This document shows positions 47,919-59,588 of a stretch of DNA of 64,000 bases, in pieces. Positions within the stretch are counted from its first letter, which is position 1. Each line of letters starts with the position of its first letter. Under the pieces are notes generated by a model that saw only the letters and a program-made list of their open reading frames with translations, did not search any database and was not told where the DNA came from. The stretch is from contig SWBL01000031.1 of NCBI GenBank assembly GCA_024195585.1, positions 157,375-221,374 on the forward strand. The letters are read 5' to 3'. The translations under genes and the position numbers were made by a program. This DNA is from Aureobasidium sp. EXF-3400. Its lineage: Eukaryota > Ascomycota > Dothideomycetes > Dothideales > Saccotheciaceae.

Positions 47919-49355
47919 ATGATGGATCAATCTATGGTCTTGTTGAACGCCCAAGTCCAATTTTTGGTATGTCTACCTATTCATGTCTTTCGGATTGCTC
48001 ACGCTTGTATACGGGACTATATGTGCTTGGCTCCTTTTTCTGGTTGGGTAGAACCAGGAGTCTGCTTCTTAGTTTCGAGTATCTGTACATCAAAATGGCC
48101 ACTTCTTTCATTCGATGCAAATCATCCATGCCTGTCTTTACTAACACCGATTCTCTTGTGCAGGAAACTAAACTAGCAATCGTGCACATCCCATTACACT
48201 TATATTGCCACTTCATACAACCCATATTGCGTCTTCTGACCCTTACGGACAGTACAGACGAGGTGGATGGACTGCCCCGTAGGAAGTGGGCATATCCAAA
48301 TGCCTTTACGAATATTTCGGTCACGACAATAGAGTGCTCGGTAGTCTGTCCACGACCCCTTGTTGACGAGCTGTTCGTGCCGTTGATCGAGAGGCTGGAC
48401 GCCAAAGCAAAACAAGCTGTTATCATCAGCAACGACGACTTTGTTGTATTACAAGTCGGAGGTGAAGGTATGGAGGCCGGACAACGAGTGTTGGATCTGA
48501 CTGCGCCTCTTGCACTGGCCGGAATGTAAGTCAATGACATTGATCTTAACGTGCACAGTGCTGATACGCGAACGTAGCTCCATCTTCTTCATCACAAGCT
48601 ACTACAGTGACTTCGTGCTTGTGCCCTTCAACGCCAAATCAACAGTCATATCTGCTTTGGAGGAGCGCGGCTTTGCTTTCGAACCCGTCTCTAATGGCCA
48701 TGGTGCAAACATGACCAACGTCTCTTCACCTCTTCACTCACACATCCGCAACAGCAGCAGCTCTTCCTCGCTTGACCTTCAACCACCCGGCACACCTCCA
48801 CCGGCCACAGTTGCCGAATGGCAAACCAAAACATTTTCCACCCTCCACCGCAACGACATCTTACCTATAGTCAACGAAAGCCTAGAATTACGGTCCTGCG
48901 CCGGCTACCGCAGCGATAGCGCAGACATCCACGACGCAATCCAACTAGGCATACTCAAATGCCTACTCACCAACCCACGATTCATGTCCATCACCCTCAC
49001 GCAAACAGATACTGTATCCCTGACCTTGGACCAAGAACTGCTTTCCCAATTCCCCTCTTCTGGCGAAGGCATACTGCTTCAAAACGATCAGATATATTTC
49101 GCTATCGTGTTTGACTTGCGCAAGTTGCCTGAGGAAAGCACGGGTATCATTTGCGGTGTTGCCGGACGCTTGTTGGAGAGATTGGGCGACGAAGGACAAG
49201 GGGAGGGTGCATTCAATATGAGTTATCTGTCCACGGCTAGGACAGGCAACGTCATTGTACGGGAAGACGAGGTCAATGAGGCACTAGCGGCGCTCCTGGA
49301 AGAGGAGGCGATGAGTGTGGACAGTCTTGACGGCATGACCAACAGTCACTTGTAG
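47919..49355 (+). CDS. CASTOR/GATS-like ACT-domain protein
   Basis: Exons 47919-47966, 48164-48525 and 48578-49355, with introns of 197 and 52 bp, give 395 residues. The start is MMDQSMVLLNAQVQFL; a second ATG follows directly. ACT-like folds are seen around residues 20-200, including ECSVVCPRPLVDELF and the signature ISIFFITSYYSDFVLVPFNAKSTVISALEERGF. That signature matches the second ACT region of animal CASTOR proteins. After a Ser/Pro insertion (residues about 215-250) a second ACT-like half follows. Animal CASTOR1 binds arginine and inhibits GATOR2 upstream of TORC1; whether the fungal protein senses an amino acid is inference. The short first exon is supported by phase and by the GTATGT donor. 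Confidence 0.82.
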
Positions 49356-50146
49356 GAGATGAGGAAGATGAAAGTGTTGAAGGTCCAACAAAAGTTTTTG
49401 TTTTCATTATGATTGTTTCAGCTTCCCATGGTTGTCTGCATTCCTCCTTCGTGGAGTTTCATACCATTTCGGTTAGTTAGTCAACATGTTTTATGGCTAC
49501 ATAGTAGCATACTGCCGCACTTGTCTTCTTTTGCAGTGTGGTTGCCCAATCAATCTTAGGTTTCGTCTAGTTGAAGGCATATTCCCATCACTCGCTGTCT
49601 CATCCACATAATTTGCCCAAAAATTGACACTTCTTGAGATCGTTCTATACTTGTCACTGCTAGGCCTCTGATCCTGTAGACCCATCTGCGCGAATGTTCT
49701 GTCATACATTCTAATCCTCAAGAACTAATGGACGTGAGAGGAAGCAAAGACGAGGGAGGGGTGTAGAGAGCATTCGGTTCATAATGCAACGACCAGAGGA
49801 CAGCGATTACAACAGTATAAGAACTGGACTTTACCTACGCTGATGGATACAAGCTGTGAGCTTCATGTTTCACGTATTTGCAGCTCCCAGCCACCAAATG
49901 TGGCTGGCTATGGCAAGGCTGAATTATCATGACCTAACATTTCGTCTGCCGGCACGACCAACGTCGGACAGGTCTGCTTAGCACTGTCTTGACGGATATC
50001 TGAGCCCAGACATTGAATTTGACCGAGGATTCCATGTGACTGCAGCGGCCGATTACCGAATCGCATATGCAGCAGTGGATGTATATCTGCTTGTGTGTGC
50101 GGAAAGACGAGACGGAGGAGCATGGTTGACACTGGCAGGAGAATGT
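49356..50146. other. Convergent intergenic region, 0.8 kb
   Basis: Between the 3' ends of the CASTOR-like gene and the small minus-strand gene ending at 50147. Contains only short overlapping frames. Nothing recognised. Confidence 0.5.
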
Positions 50147-50720
50147 TCAACCAAAGGCGCGATCCATCTGCGAGCCCATGTCATTCCCAGACTCTTGCGG
50201 CCGTAGCGCGTCAGTATTATCGTCCTCAGCATCCAACAAACTAGCACCAGGCTTTGTATCCGGCGGCGGCGCGTTAGTCGCAGGCCTCAGGAGTTTGGCA
50301 TCGCTGTCCAACCACCCCGGAGCTTTCCTTCTCTTTTCGGCCAACTCGCGCTCGTCGATGGCAGCACGCCAGTCGCGGACTTTGGTTCTGGCTTCAGAGG
50401 CAGCGGTGTCGAGTTGATGACGGAGAGCTATGTTCTGGGCGATTATGGTCGAGGGGTGAGCGCGAAAGCCGGTGCCAGAGGTCACGTAGGCTGGGGGTGC
50501 AGAAGGGTCATGGCTGTCCGGGTTGAGGATGGAGGGTGGTAGTGTGGATGGCAGGCTGGCGTAGTTGTGTGGTAACGTCGGGGCCTTTGGCAGATTGATG
50601 AAGGGGGATACAGTGAGCGGGACTTGAGCCAGAAAGGCGTTCTCTGTTTGGCGCGTGCGAGTCAGTCGAGGCCTATCACGCTGCTGGCCGGGGTCAGAAG
50701 GGAGACGTACGTTCGGGCAT
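50147..50720 (-). CDS. Small unknown protein with helical segment
   Basis: Exons 50720-50711 (only ten bases, ATG plus two codons and one base) and 50643-50147, joined across a 67-bp intron (GTACGT...AACAG), give 168 residues starting MPEQNAFLAQVPLTVSPF. The N-terminal half is Pro-rich. A charged helix (STIIAQNIALRHQLDTAASEARTKVRDWRAAIDERELAEKRRK is the region, about residues 78-120) could form a coiled coil, and the conserved-looking APGWLD follows. The C-terminus is acidic. I recognise no family. The tiny first exon is supported by the good splice signals and phase, but an alternative start is possible. Confidence 0.6.
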
Positions 50721-52242
50721 GATGGCAGATTGTGACGTCGAGTGACAGTGAAGATGGGATGGACGTTGACGACTTGGGTTTGAGCCCGAGCGCGAGTTGG
50801 AATCCGTGCTTTGCGAGTGCTTGTCAACTGACTCTATTGGAGGGCTTTGGTCCCGAGCTGTTGTGTGTCGACTTGAATCTTGTCGTATGAGACGCGCCTT
50901 CGGTTGTTGGGGTGTTTTGAGCACATGCGAGATGCGAGATAGCCGTCTGGCGGCCCCGCATGTTGATCTTGACTGGTCAGATGAGAATGAGATGAGCCCC
51001 ACAAAACCCTGGTGCTCGACTTCTCATCTCTGAAGCCTCCCATTCACGCTCCACCTGCCTGCCGCCCCTGACGCAGACCGGCACAATACACCGCCGAGTC
51101 TTGCTAAGCGAATACTCAAACATACCTTGAGACAGGCATGACGGTGGCTGACTCCAGAACACCATTTGAAGGACATCACTCCGGGGCATCCTTGCATGAT
51201 GGAGTCGAGTCCTCGTAGAACAATCTCTGTGCCGTGTCCGGACTTTGCTCCATGCACTTTGTCGCAATCTCTCATGATGATGGCGTCGCAGCTGCCTTCG
51301 TAGTGGACACCTGCAGATCCTTTGTGCTGCAAACCGCTGAAGGTCCATTACGGCGCAAAACGTGTACCTTCCGCCTTGGCTTATGCGGAGCCTGCTCCAC
51401 GGTCGTATCAAATTCCACCCGCTTCGAGGTCAACCAAAGTCTAAAAACCCACTTTCCACTCTCTTTGACTTTGAGCTTCTCTGATTGAGAGCCTCATCTT
51501 TGGTTACCAGCCATATAACTTGGTGCTTAATGACCGTCATAGAAACGGCCGTTCAGCTCGAGAGGGGCTGTCAAAGTCATTCGAGCACTTACGACATGAT
51601 TTGTTGATTTTCTCGTTGCTGATATGCGAAGAGATACGCTGCAGATGGTTGTCAAGTGAGATGAAGAGACAAGGTTTGGATTGACTGCTGTTGAAAGGAT
51701 TGCAGGCGCCTCTTGTCAGCCTGCATCCCACGTCCACCAGGGTCTCGCATGCGTTCGTACACTTTCCAAAAGATCTGCTGTCACTTCCAGGATTGTAATG
51801 AGCAATGGACACAACACTACTCAAAGCTAAAAACGTTGCTAGGCTGAACTCGACTCATGAGCCACTGTAACAAACCCATTAGAATTTTAGAGCAGGTCAC
51901 GATAGATGAGAGAGAATGATGTGTGAGCGTAGAATAAATCTGAATTGAAAAAAAAGTCTTGCGCTGATAGCAAGACATGTGGCTGTCAAATGCTCTGGAA
52001 GAAAAAGTCGACTAATATCGACAAGACATGAGATCTCATATAGCCATGCCAGAGATAATAACACCAAAACGTCCAACCCGGCTTGAACGATCATCTAACA
52101 AACTCCTGCCTCACAGAGGCCCCTCATTCCCAAGTAAAAGATGTTGAACGCCATCCCATATGAAGTCGTAAAATCCAATCACGCTACTACACGAGGCTGT
52201 GTGATGGAAGGATGCTCATAAATTGGTCGCAAACCAACATGT
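50721..52242. other. Intergenic spacer, 1.5 kb
   Basis: It holds the promoter of the small gene at 50147-50720 and the 3' flank of the gene at 52243. Frames at 50977-51411 and 51024-51332 overlap each other in different phases and have no domain. The segment 51830-52240 is A/T-rich. No element recognised. Confidence 0.45.
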
Positions 52243-52512
52243 TTAAGAAGAGGTAGAGTCGATGCTCATGCCAGAGGTCTCCTTGCGGAGGCCAGCCATG
52301 TCATGCTCTGGGTGGGAAGCGCGACGGCGAGCAGATGATGTGGCAAGCTCGAACTGCTGCTTGGTGTGCTCATGCATCAATCTCTGGTATGAGAGACGGG
52401 CAGAGTCGGGGTCGTTGAGGTCGTAGTGCTGGTTGAACTCATACTGGGGAGCAATAGGCTCGTTGTAGTCCTGAGCAATGTAGACTTGCTGAATTTCAGA
52501 AGGAGCAGCCAT
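52243..52512 (-). CDS. Small conserved-looking hydrophilic protein, 89 residues
   Basis: Single exon starting MAAPSEIQQVYIAQDYNEP. It is hydrophilic and probably mostly disordered, with aromatic residues early (QYEFNQHYDLND), a short helix (SARLSYQRLMHEHTKQQFELA), a basic patch (SARRRASHPEHD) and a Ser-rich end. No signal peptide or membrane segment. The clean ATG and a codon pattern unlike the surrounding sequence support a real gene. I do not recognise a named family. Confidence 0.6.
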   Translation of the reverse strand: MAAPSEIQQVYIAQDYNEPIAPQYEFNQHYDLNDPDSARLSYQRLMHEHTKQQFELATSSARRRASHPEHDMAGLRKETSGMSIDSTSS

Positions 52513-55500
52513 TGTGTTTGTGGTGATTGAAAGTTGTGGATAGAAAGTGCTTAATAGCTTGCGGGAGAAGAAATGCTTCTGTTTGAAGGATGAAGACTTG
52601 ATAGATGTTCGTTGGAGTGGAAGAGTGTTGATGAGAATAGAATTCTGGACGAGTAGAACTGGGTACCTTATATGCCAGAACTCGTACGGTCAAAGGAGTT
52701 CTGGAGTGAGCAGAGACAGAGAGTATGACGGGGCCGGGTTGGATCAACGTCAGACCCTGCGCCTCTAGACTGTGGGCGCCGGTGCTAAGATCGGCAGCGC
52801 AACGGTTGATGAAGTCTAATGCAAGCCAGCGAAACAGGTCTATTCCCGCGTCACGGGCCCGATGGCCGGAGTCCCTGTCATGGGGGCGGGAGGCTGCGAG
52901 TATCGGAAATTTCTCATTGGATCTGATGAGGCCGCAATTAGCTCATTGCCCTGTGTGCAACAGCGGACTCGAGGAGGCTAGGCCCTGTTCAGAGAAGACC
53001 CTGTCCATCATGATGTAGCTGGCGAAATTGCCCGTGGTTCTCGCACCCTCTCGCCGCGCGCGGGCAGTCGCTCTCACTGGTTGGGCGTTGTGCCGCCAGG
53101 GAGGGTGAGACGAGGGAGAGCAGCAAAGCCGTCGTGCATCATTGGGATGCCTTCTCGGTTCGAGGTCTCTTCAGACGGCCCTGATTGCTTGGAAACGAAC
53201 TGCTCAACGACTCTCCGCAATCAACATTTACGAGTGGGGATTTACCTCATTCCTTTGAGTCTGTGGATTGACGTTGATGTGCTTTCTAGACCGCCGTCGA
53301 GCCTTGCGGTACATGCCATTCGGACCCTCACGAGTCGAGATGTGCGCCGCTGACCCTCCTCCGTGACTTGTGCCGACACCACTCAACATTGACGGCATCC
53401 ATGGACCAGAGTCCGACAGATTGACCACCCGACGAAACACGCCGGTCAGTTGGACCGCTGCCGCCGCCGCCGCCGCCACCACCACCGTTCGCCAAAAGGG
53501 ACGCACCGACATGTGACGTAGCGCTGTTGGGTTTCGTGCCTTGTCGTCCGTAGCAGCAACAACCATCCCCAGCCGCGAACTGCCCTCATGCTGGATCTTT
53601 TCTGACGTCGATGAAACCATTCGGTTGGGGCCTCCCCGAAAGACATGCAATGATACTGATGCACAGACTGGCGCCCTATGATGTTGTTTGCCTCTGTATT
53701 ACTTTTGTGCTGCACCCCACTCTCGACCTGAGGATGATTGACATCAGACGTGAACGAGTACCAGGCTGATCACCTATCAATTACCCCTTTTGGCCACCTT
53801 TATAGGAGTAAAGGGTTTGAGGTAGCGAAGTAAGAGGCACGCACTTCGTAACGCATCGTCATATCCAACGCGAACTGCTTGTCTCCCATGCTGACAGCGA
53901 ACGACCCAGTCGTCCTTCTCGGAGTAGATGATCGATCCTCGTCATTGGTCCACTGGTTGACAAGTACGCATGTAAGGGCTCACCATCGATCACCATCTGC
54001 AGCCTAAATCTGTACTTTTGAAAGCATTGTCCTATTTCTATGGATACATTGAGTGTGCAGTTTTCATTTCCGTCGGCATGGCGTGCCGCGTCCAGGGCAC
54101 TTCAGATCAGGACCGTCTCTTCTCAATTGCAGGATGCAGACCAACGTATTCCGCTGGCTATTTTCGCTCTGCTCTCTGCGTCACTACTCAATATAATCTC
54201 TTCATATTAGGGCACCACGTTATACGATTGAGAAGGTTGTCATTCTTGCCAAGTCTCGCAATACGTATGCGGCTCCGAATCAGTCGAGGATTTTCTAGTA
54301 TCAGACGATATCCTGCTTGCTAAGCCGTCGAACACAAGCCATCGACTTTTCACCCTATTGTGCAACTTTCTGGCTGCTTACTCTATGCCCGACGATCATA
54401 CTGCGCCGAGTGGGCAATGAGGTTCGTTTCATCGAATATTCCCTCTTCTCCGAGTCTCTCATGCGCGATTGATGAATCTGCTGAGAGGAACATCGACCGA
54501 TGTGCTCTGCTCGGGCGCAATCTTGATCTCCGAAGTCATCGACCGTGATCGAGAAAAGACATAGGTTGGTGTAACTACGGACGAACGAGCTGTCTCGAAT
54601 CTCTGCGAGGAGCAGAGCAAGTTCATGACTAAGGTCACCGCATCGTCGACATCGACGCTTTCTACTACGTACAATACATCGAGGCCTTCTAATCTTCGAT
54701 GTTCAAAGTAGGTGCACGTGTCAAGTCACACCAGCTGGACAAACGCTGAGGTGTGGCCTGTCGCGGGACAGCCTCTCGGCTCTGTCATCGCTCGACATAC
54801 CGTCTCTGGAATCACTCGCCATCTCCATCGCTATGGCTCATCGGCATTCCTCGTCGTCTTGTCACGTCCAGCCATCCCACAGCACTGGCCTTATAACGAA
54901 TCTGCTAAACGGATCTTTGCGCTTCGGGAAAATGCTTATTATAGCTTCGTCATCTTGCATGTACAGAAGCACGCTGTTCGAAACGGATGGGCACCGGGCA
55001 GGCTTTGGTTAGAGCTACCCGACCTGCATATCGCTTCTCTTTGCGCTGTGCCTTGCTTCTCCACACATCATCCGCAAGAGATAGAAATGCTTTTGCTCAA
55101 AAATAGTTAACCCCTTCCACTTTTCGTATACGGTATACTGAAACAGAAACACAACAACATGAGTCGCAAAGGTGAAAACGTACCGTTCGTAAACGCTGGG
55201 TTGTTGATCATCACACGTCAGAACAACAAAAGCATGGCAAGTAGATACTGTATGTTGTATCATGGTGATGCATGTCGTTGAGGGAGATCGCAGAAGCCCA
55301 GACCCCAGATAATCAATGACCTGGGGAAAAGCAAGAAAAAAGCAAAAAGAGGGCGGGAAAAAAAAGAACAAATAACACCCACCCTTTTGGAAGAAACAAG
55401 TCATTTGTTTCTGCCATCTTCGATTTAATTATTTTCTTCAGTTCCCATGATAGTGGGTTAGGTGACATTATTGTGGACACTTGGAGATGTTTTCTTTGCT

Positions 55501-55786
55501 CGCGCTTTGAGCGAGCACACAATAACAGGTAGCAAGGCACACAAATGACGAAACCCACGATGCCAGAGATTCGGCTGCGTCATTCGCCACGAGGTTTCGC
55601 AATGAATGAGAGGTCAACATGTATTTCCACTGAACTGACGATTTGATCGAAACTCAGGAGGAGGCATCCGAGCATCCTCATGACTCTTGTGTGACCGAAG
55701 CTGATGCAAGAAAGACGAGAGGGTTGGCTGTGAAAGGTTTAGATTCTTCTATCGTGGGTCATTACGGATACGACGGCGCATTTTGA
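52513..55786. other. Gene-free spacer, 3.3 kb
   Basis: Frames on both strands are short, overlap one another and have no domain. A (CCG)n/(CCA)n microsatellite sits at 53458-53486. A/G-rich sequence at 55320-55380 precedes the Tlg1 3' end. No RNA gene or transposon relic was recognised. Confidence 0.5.
53458..53486. repeat. CCG/CCA trinucleotide microsatellite
   Basis: About six CCG units followed by about three CCA units in non-coding sequence. Confidence 0.85.
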
Positions 55787-56720
55787 TCATGCAGCCAGCA
55801 AGAAGATCAATAAGATGATCAAGACGACAATCAAAACAGCAATACAACAGCTGGAGTATGTATCTGGATGGAGCGGCAGTCGTCAGTAATGAGTTCCATC
55901 ATGAAGTCTCGAGACACAGAACAACGGGAATAACGAGAAAGGAGGGAGGTCCGAGGTAGACAGATAACACAAGGGGAAGCACAAACCTTCGTTCTTCCGG
56001 ATAACCCAACCAATCTGCTTGATGCCATTCTGAAGCTTTCCTCCCACGCGATCGGCGATATTGTCAACATCATCGAGCAAGTCTGCTTGTTCTTCGAGCT
56101 CGCGTCCCATGGTGTCGGCTTGTTGGCGCAAAGTGCCTACAGTCTTGAAGACATCATCCAAAGCTTCATCCTGCTGTTGCATAATCTCCTCTTGTCTTTG
56201 CTGTTCGAATTGCGCGTAATCACCGTCTCCCATCTCTTCATCGTCGCTGTCAAAAGCGCTAGGATGCGGTAAGGAAGTGTCTTTCCCTTTGCCCTTCCCG
56301 TGTATTTGTGCTTGGTCGACTGTTTTTGCGAGCTCGGTGTGCATATCTTCGACTTCGGCGCCTACATCTTCTACTAGCTTTCGCCGCCGCTCCACCTCGT
56401 CTATTTCTAGGCCATAGCGGTAAGGATCGTGTTCGACGGCTTTTACACTGTCGACTAGGTCGCGCAGGTCAGCGCTGAGATCCGTAAGGGTGGATTCGAG
56501 TTCGGTGCGTGCTTCGACGAGTTCAGGACTGGTGGCTGAAGAGGCAGAGGAGCGGATGCGGATATAACTGTTGAACAGTGGTCGCGTAGTGTCAAGGAGC
56601 GAGAGCACGTCACTGCAATGTTACAGCCAGGTCAGATACAACAGCTCTTTGCGATAGTAGTGGTTCGTAGGAGGTTGCGACGTACGCCTGGACTTGGAGA
56701 AAGGGGTCTTCGGATGCCAT
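55787..56720 (-). CDS. TLG1: t-SNARE Tlg1 / syntaxin-6 family
   Basis: Exons 56720-56686, 56612-55987 and 55863-55787, with introns of 73 and 123 bp, give 245 residues. The N-terminus MASEDPFLQVQADVL is the classic start of syntaxin-6 proteins. An N-terminal three-helix region covers about residues 10-110, followed by an acidic, Gln-rich segment. The Qc-SNARE motif covers about 155-215 and includes MGRELEEQADLLDDVDN, with the zero-layer Gln in EEQ. The last exon encodes SSCCIAVLIVVLIILLIFLLAA, a tail anchor that ends the protein. Juxtamembrane Cys residues could be palmitoylated. In yeast Tlg1 drives endosome-to-Golgi fusion with Tlg2, Vti1 and Snc proteins. The small last exon is needed for the membrane anchor, which confirms the splice. 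Confidence 0.92.
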
Positions 56721-57062
56721 GGTGTGAGATGTGTGGTGTTTGTAACATGCGGCCCGCCTATGCCGCAATGCCAATCTAGCTCATTGTTCGAACTGGAAGA
56801 GAGAAGGAAGGAAGAGTAGCAGCTTCGAAAGGCTCCAAGCTGTTGTTGATTTGGAGAGTCCAAGTTGCTTCCCCAGGAACGGCTGCGTCGCTGCTGGACT
56901 GGACCCATACTCGGTCTTTAGCCGCGGCGTTAAACCTTTTGGTGCTTTTTTCTCTCCCGCCAAAACTATTTTATATGCTATCTGTATATACACCACACCA
57001 GCGAACCACAGCTACCGGGAGCATAGAGACATCTATTTCATAAATCTAGTTATCGTATCACA
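56721..57062. promoter_or_regulatory. Divergent promoter between Tlg1 and METTL25-like genes
   Basis: The two genes diverge from a spacer of only 342 bp, so their promoters are close and possibly shared. It contains ATTTTATATGC near 56967-56977 facing the plus-strand gene. No specific site assigned. Confidence 0.5.
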
Positions 57063-59027
57063 ATGGGTCCTGAGAGCGCCCTACCGTGCTCGCCTGAGTT
57101 CGAGACCCCGGAGCAATATGTCGACTCTCTGCTGGATTTTATTGCATCTTCTGAATTACTACATGCCCTCTGTGGTGGTGTCCACGTGCTTGACTTCTTC
57201 ACGCGGAAACCGGATCTCTATACCTTGGTAATCGAACCAGAATGGCGATCTTTCTTCCGAGCACACGACATAATGGACATTTTGGATCTACTTATGCGGG
57301 AGGACCCAGACATTTTCAACACAGAAACAGATTCCTGGAGAAAAGGCCCTGTACCGCCGGAGTCTTTGTTGCAATATATCAAGCAAATCAGAAGGTTATC
57401 TCTTCGGCGTGAACACACTCCGATCAACAGAAAAGATCGGAAAGGAGCCAATGGACCAAAAACTTCACATACACTTGCACGTCAAGTAGCAGTCGGCATG
57501 AACGTCAAGAAAATCCATGAAGTTGATAATTTCTGCCGTTATCTTGACAAATTGACTACTGAAATTGCCGAATCTACGAATCAGGAGATTACACATCTGG
57601 TCGACTTTGGAGCTGGCCAGAACTACTTGGGTAGAGCACTAGCATCAGAACCATACAACAAACACATTATCGCGTTGGAGAGCAGAGCACACAACATTGA
57701 AGGAGCGAGGAACTGGGATGTACTTGCCAAACTAGCGCCAAAACAACAGACCATGGTCAACAAAAAGGAATGGAGACTTCAGCAGCAAGCACTGGCCGAA
57801 CAAGGCATCTCTGAGAAAGAGACGCAGAAACAAGATCTCAAAGGGGAAAGAGGGTTCCACGCGGAAGCTCCTGCCGAAGAACAAAAGCCTGCACAAGCAA
57901 CACTCAAGATTTCGAACTCAGGAGTCGGCAGCATCCAATATGTCGAGCACTATATCAAAGACGGCGACCTCTCTCGTGTGGTACCTCAGATTGTAGATCA
58001 AGATGCTATCCGCGAGAAGGTGACTTCAGACCTTGAGACCGCCACAACAGAAGCACCCCCTTCAAAACAGATTCCTGACAACTTTGTTGAAGGAAACCTA
58101 CAGATGGACGACTCGATCAAAGCACAAGATCCTCGCCTCCTCATCATCTCTCTGCACAGCTGTGGCAATCTTGTTCACCACGGTATCCGCTCTCTCCTGC
58201 TGAATCCCTCTGTCTCCGCAGTTGCTCTGGTCGGGTAGGTACCAATCTGAAAGACTCTCATGCTCTAGAATGTGCTAACACGTCCGAGTTGTTGTTACAA
58301 CCTTCTATCTGAACGTCTAGGACCTCCAACATACAAACTACCATCCCTGCGCTCAAATCACCCACGTCTGACAGAAACCTCAGAAGCCCACGACCCGCAC
58401 GGTTTCCCAATGTCCTCTCGCCTGTGCAACCAACACACCTCCAGTGGAAAAGGCGTCCGTCTCAACATAACAGCCCGCATGATGGCCGTCCAAGCACCCC
58501 AAAACTGGGGCAAAAAAGACAGCCAAGATTTCTTCAAACGCCACTTCTACCGCGCCTTGCTCCAGAGAATCTTTATGGATAAGGGGATTGTACCTGCCCC
58601 TGAGCCAGCAGATGTGCAAAACAACAATGGAAGTCCACTGGGTTGGTCAGCAGGTGGAGGAACCGCCCCCATTATCCTCGGCTCACTGCGAAAATCGTGC
58701 TACGAGAGTTTCACCTCCTACGTCCGAGGCGCGTTGGAAAAACTCATCAACGACCCAACCCGCGGCTCCCTCTTCGCAGAAAAAATGTCTACAATGACCG
58801 ACGAGGAAATCTCGCAGTACGAAACAGACTTCAAGGAACGAGGCAAAGAACTAAGTGTCATGTGGAGTTTGATGGCGTTTAGTGCTGGGGTCATTGAAGC
58901 TGCTATTGTGGTGGATAGATGGTTGTTCCTCAAGGAGCAAGATGAGGTTTCTGATGCGTGGGTGGAGCCTGTGTTTGAGTTCAAACACAGTCCGAGGAAT
59001 TTGGTCGTGGTGGGGATTAAGAAGTAG
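57063..59027 (+). CDS. METTL25/RRNAD1-type methyltransferase-like protein
   Basis: Exons 57063-58234 and 58289-59027; the 54-bp intron (GTAGGT...CCGAG) falls within the family signature and splicing restores ALVGCCYNLLSERL. The product is 636 residues. SAM-binding motif I is VDFGAGQNYLGRALA at about residues 178-192, with an acidic residue in IIALESR as expected for ribose contact. Other signatures are SLHSCGNLVHHGIRSLL at about 362 and the GCCYNLL block. The insertion between motifs is long and Gln/Lys-rich (about 225-300). Family members are predicted methyltransferases with poorly known substrates; METTL25 has been linked to RNA or ribosomal protein modification only tentatively. Confidence 0.87.
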
Positions 59028-59588
59028 AGAGGGTAGAATGTAATTGCCAAAGGAACTTGATTTTCTAGACTACTGGCGCACAGCACAGTTATATACTAGC
59101 TCCGCTAAGAAGACTTAGCTCCGATAATGCAATAACAAGAAAAGGACACTAGAAGGGCAGGGTAACCCTGACTTGAACTTTTTCTCACCTTTGTTGTAGT
59201 ATGGCTATACATTTAAGGCAAATGCAACCTGCCCATGTGTTGAAGATTGCCATAACCTTATATTGAGTCGCTCCATCACATGGTGACACTATCATACACA
59301 ATACTTTGCTGAGAGAAGTCATGTTCGCAGTGAGTGTCGTGTAGTGGATGTCCAACGCCACAGCTCTACTTCAAAACATATCGTGCATGACCACAGCTAC
59401 ACTGTGATAATTTTCGACACACGAGAAGGAAAATAGCAATCCGGATATATAAAAGGAAGAAGGAAAACATGTCTCCCATTTCAAAGTTCGTAGTTATATA
59501 CAGACAACAAACACACCCCTACCAAAAAGGGGCTTGTATGTGCTCTCAAGAACTCCTTGTATCCAATTCGTCCTCAGCTATTTCGAAA
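59028..59588. other. Convergent intergenic region, 0.56 kb
   Basis: Between the METTL25-like and MTHFR 3' ends. The segment 59285-59420 shows weak resemblance to the inverted-repeat element family (CACAATACTTTG at the left, CACTGTGATAATTTTCGAC at the right), possibly a degenerate fourth copy. Confidence 0.4.
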
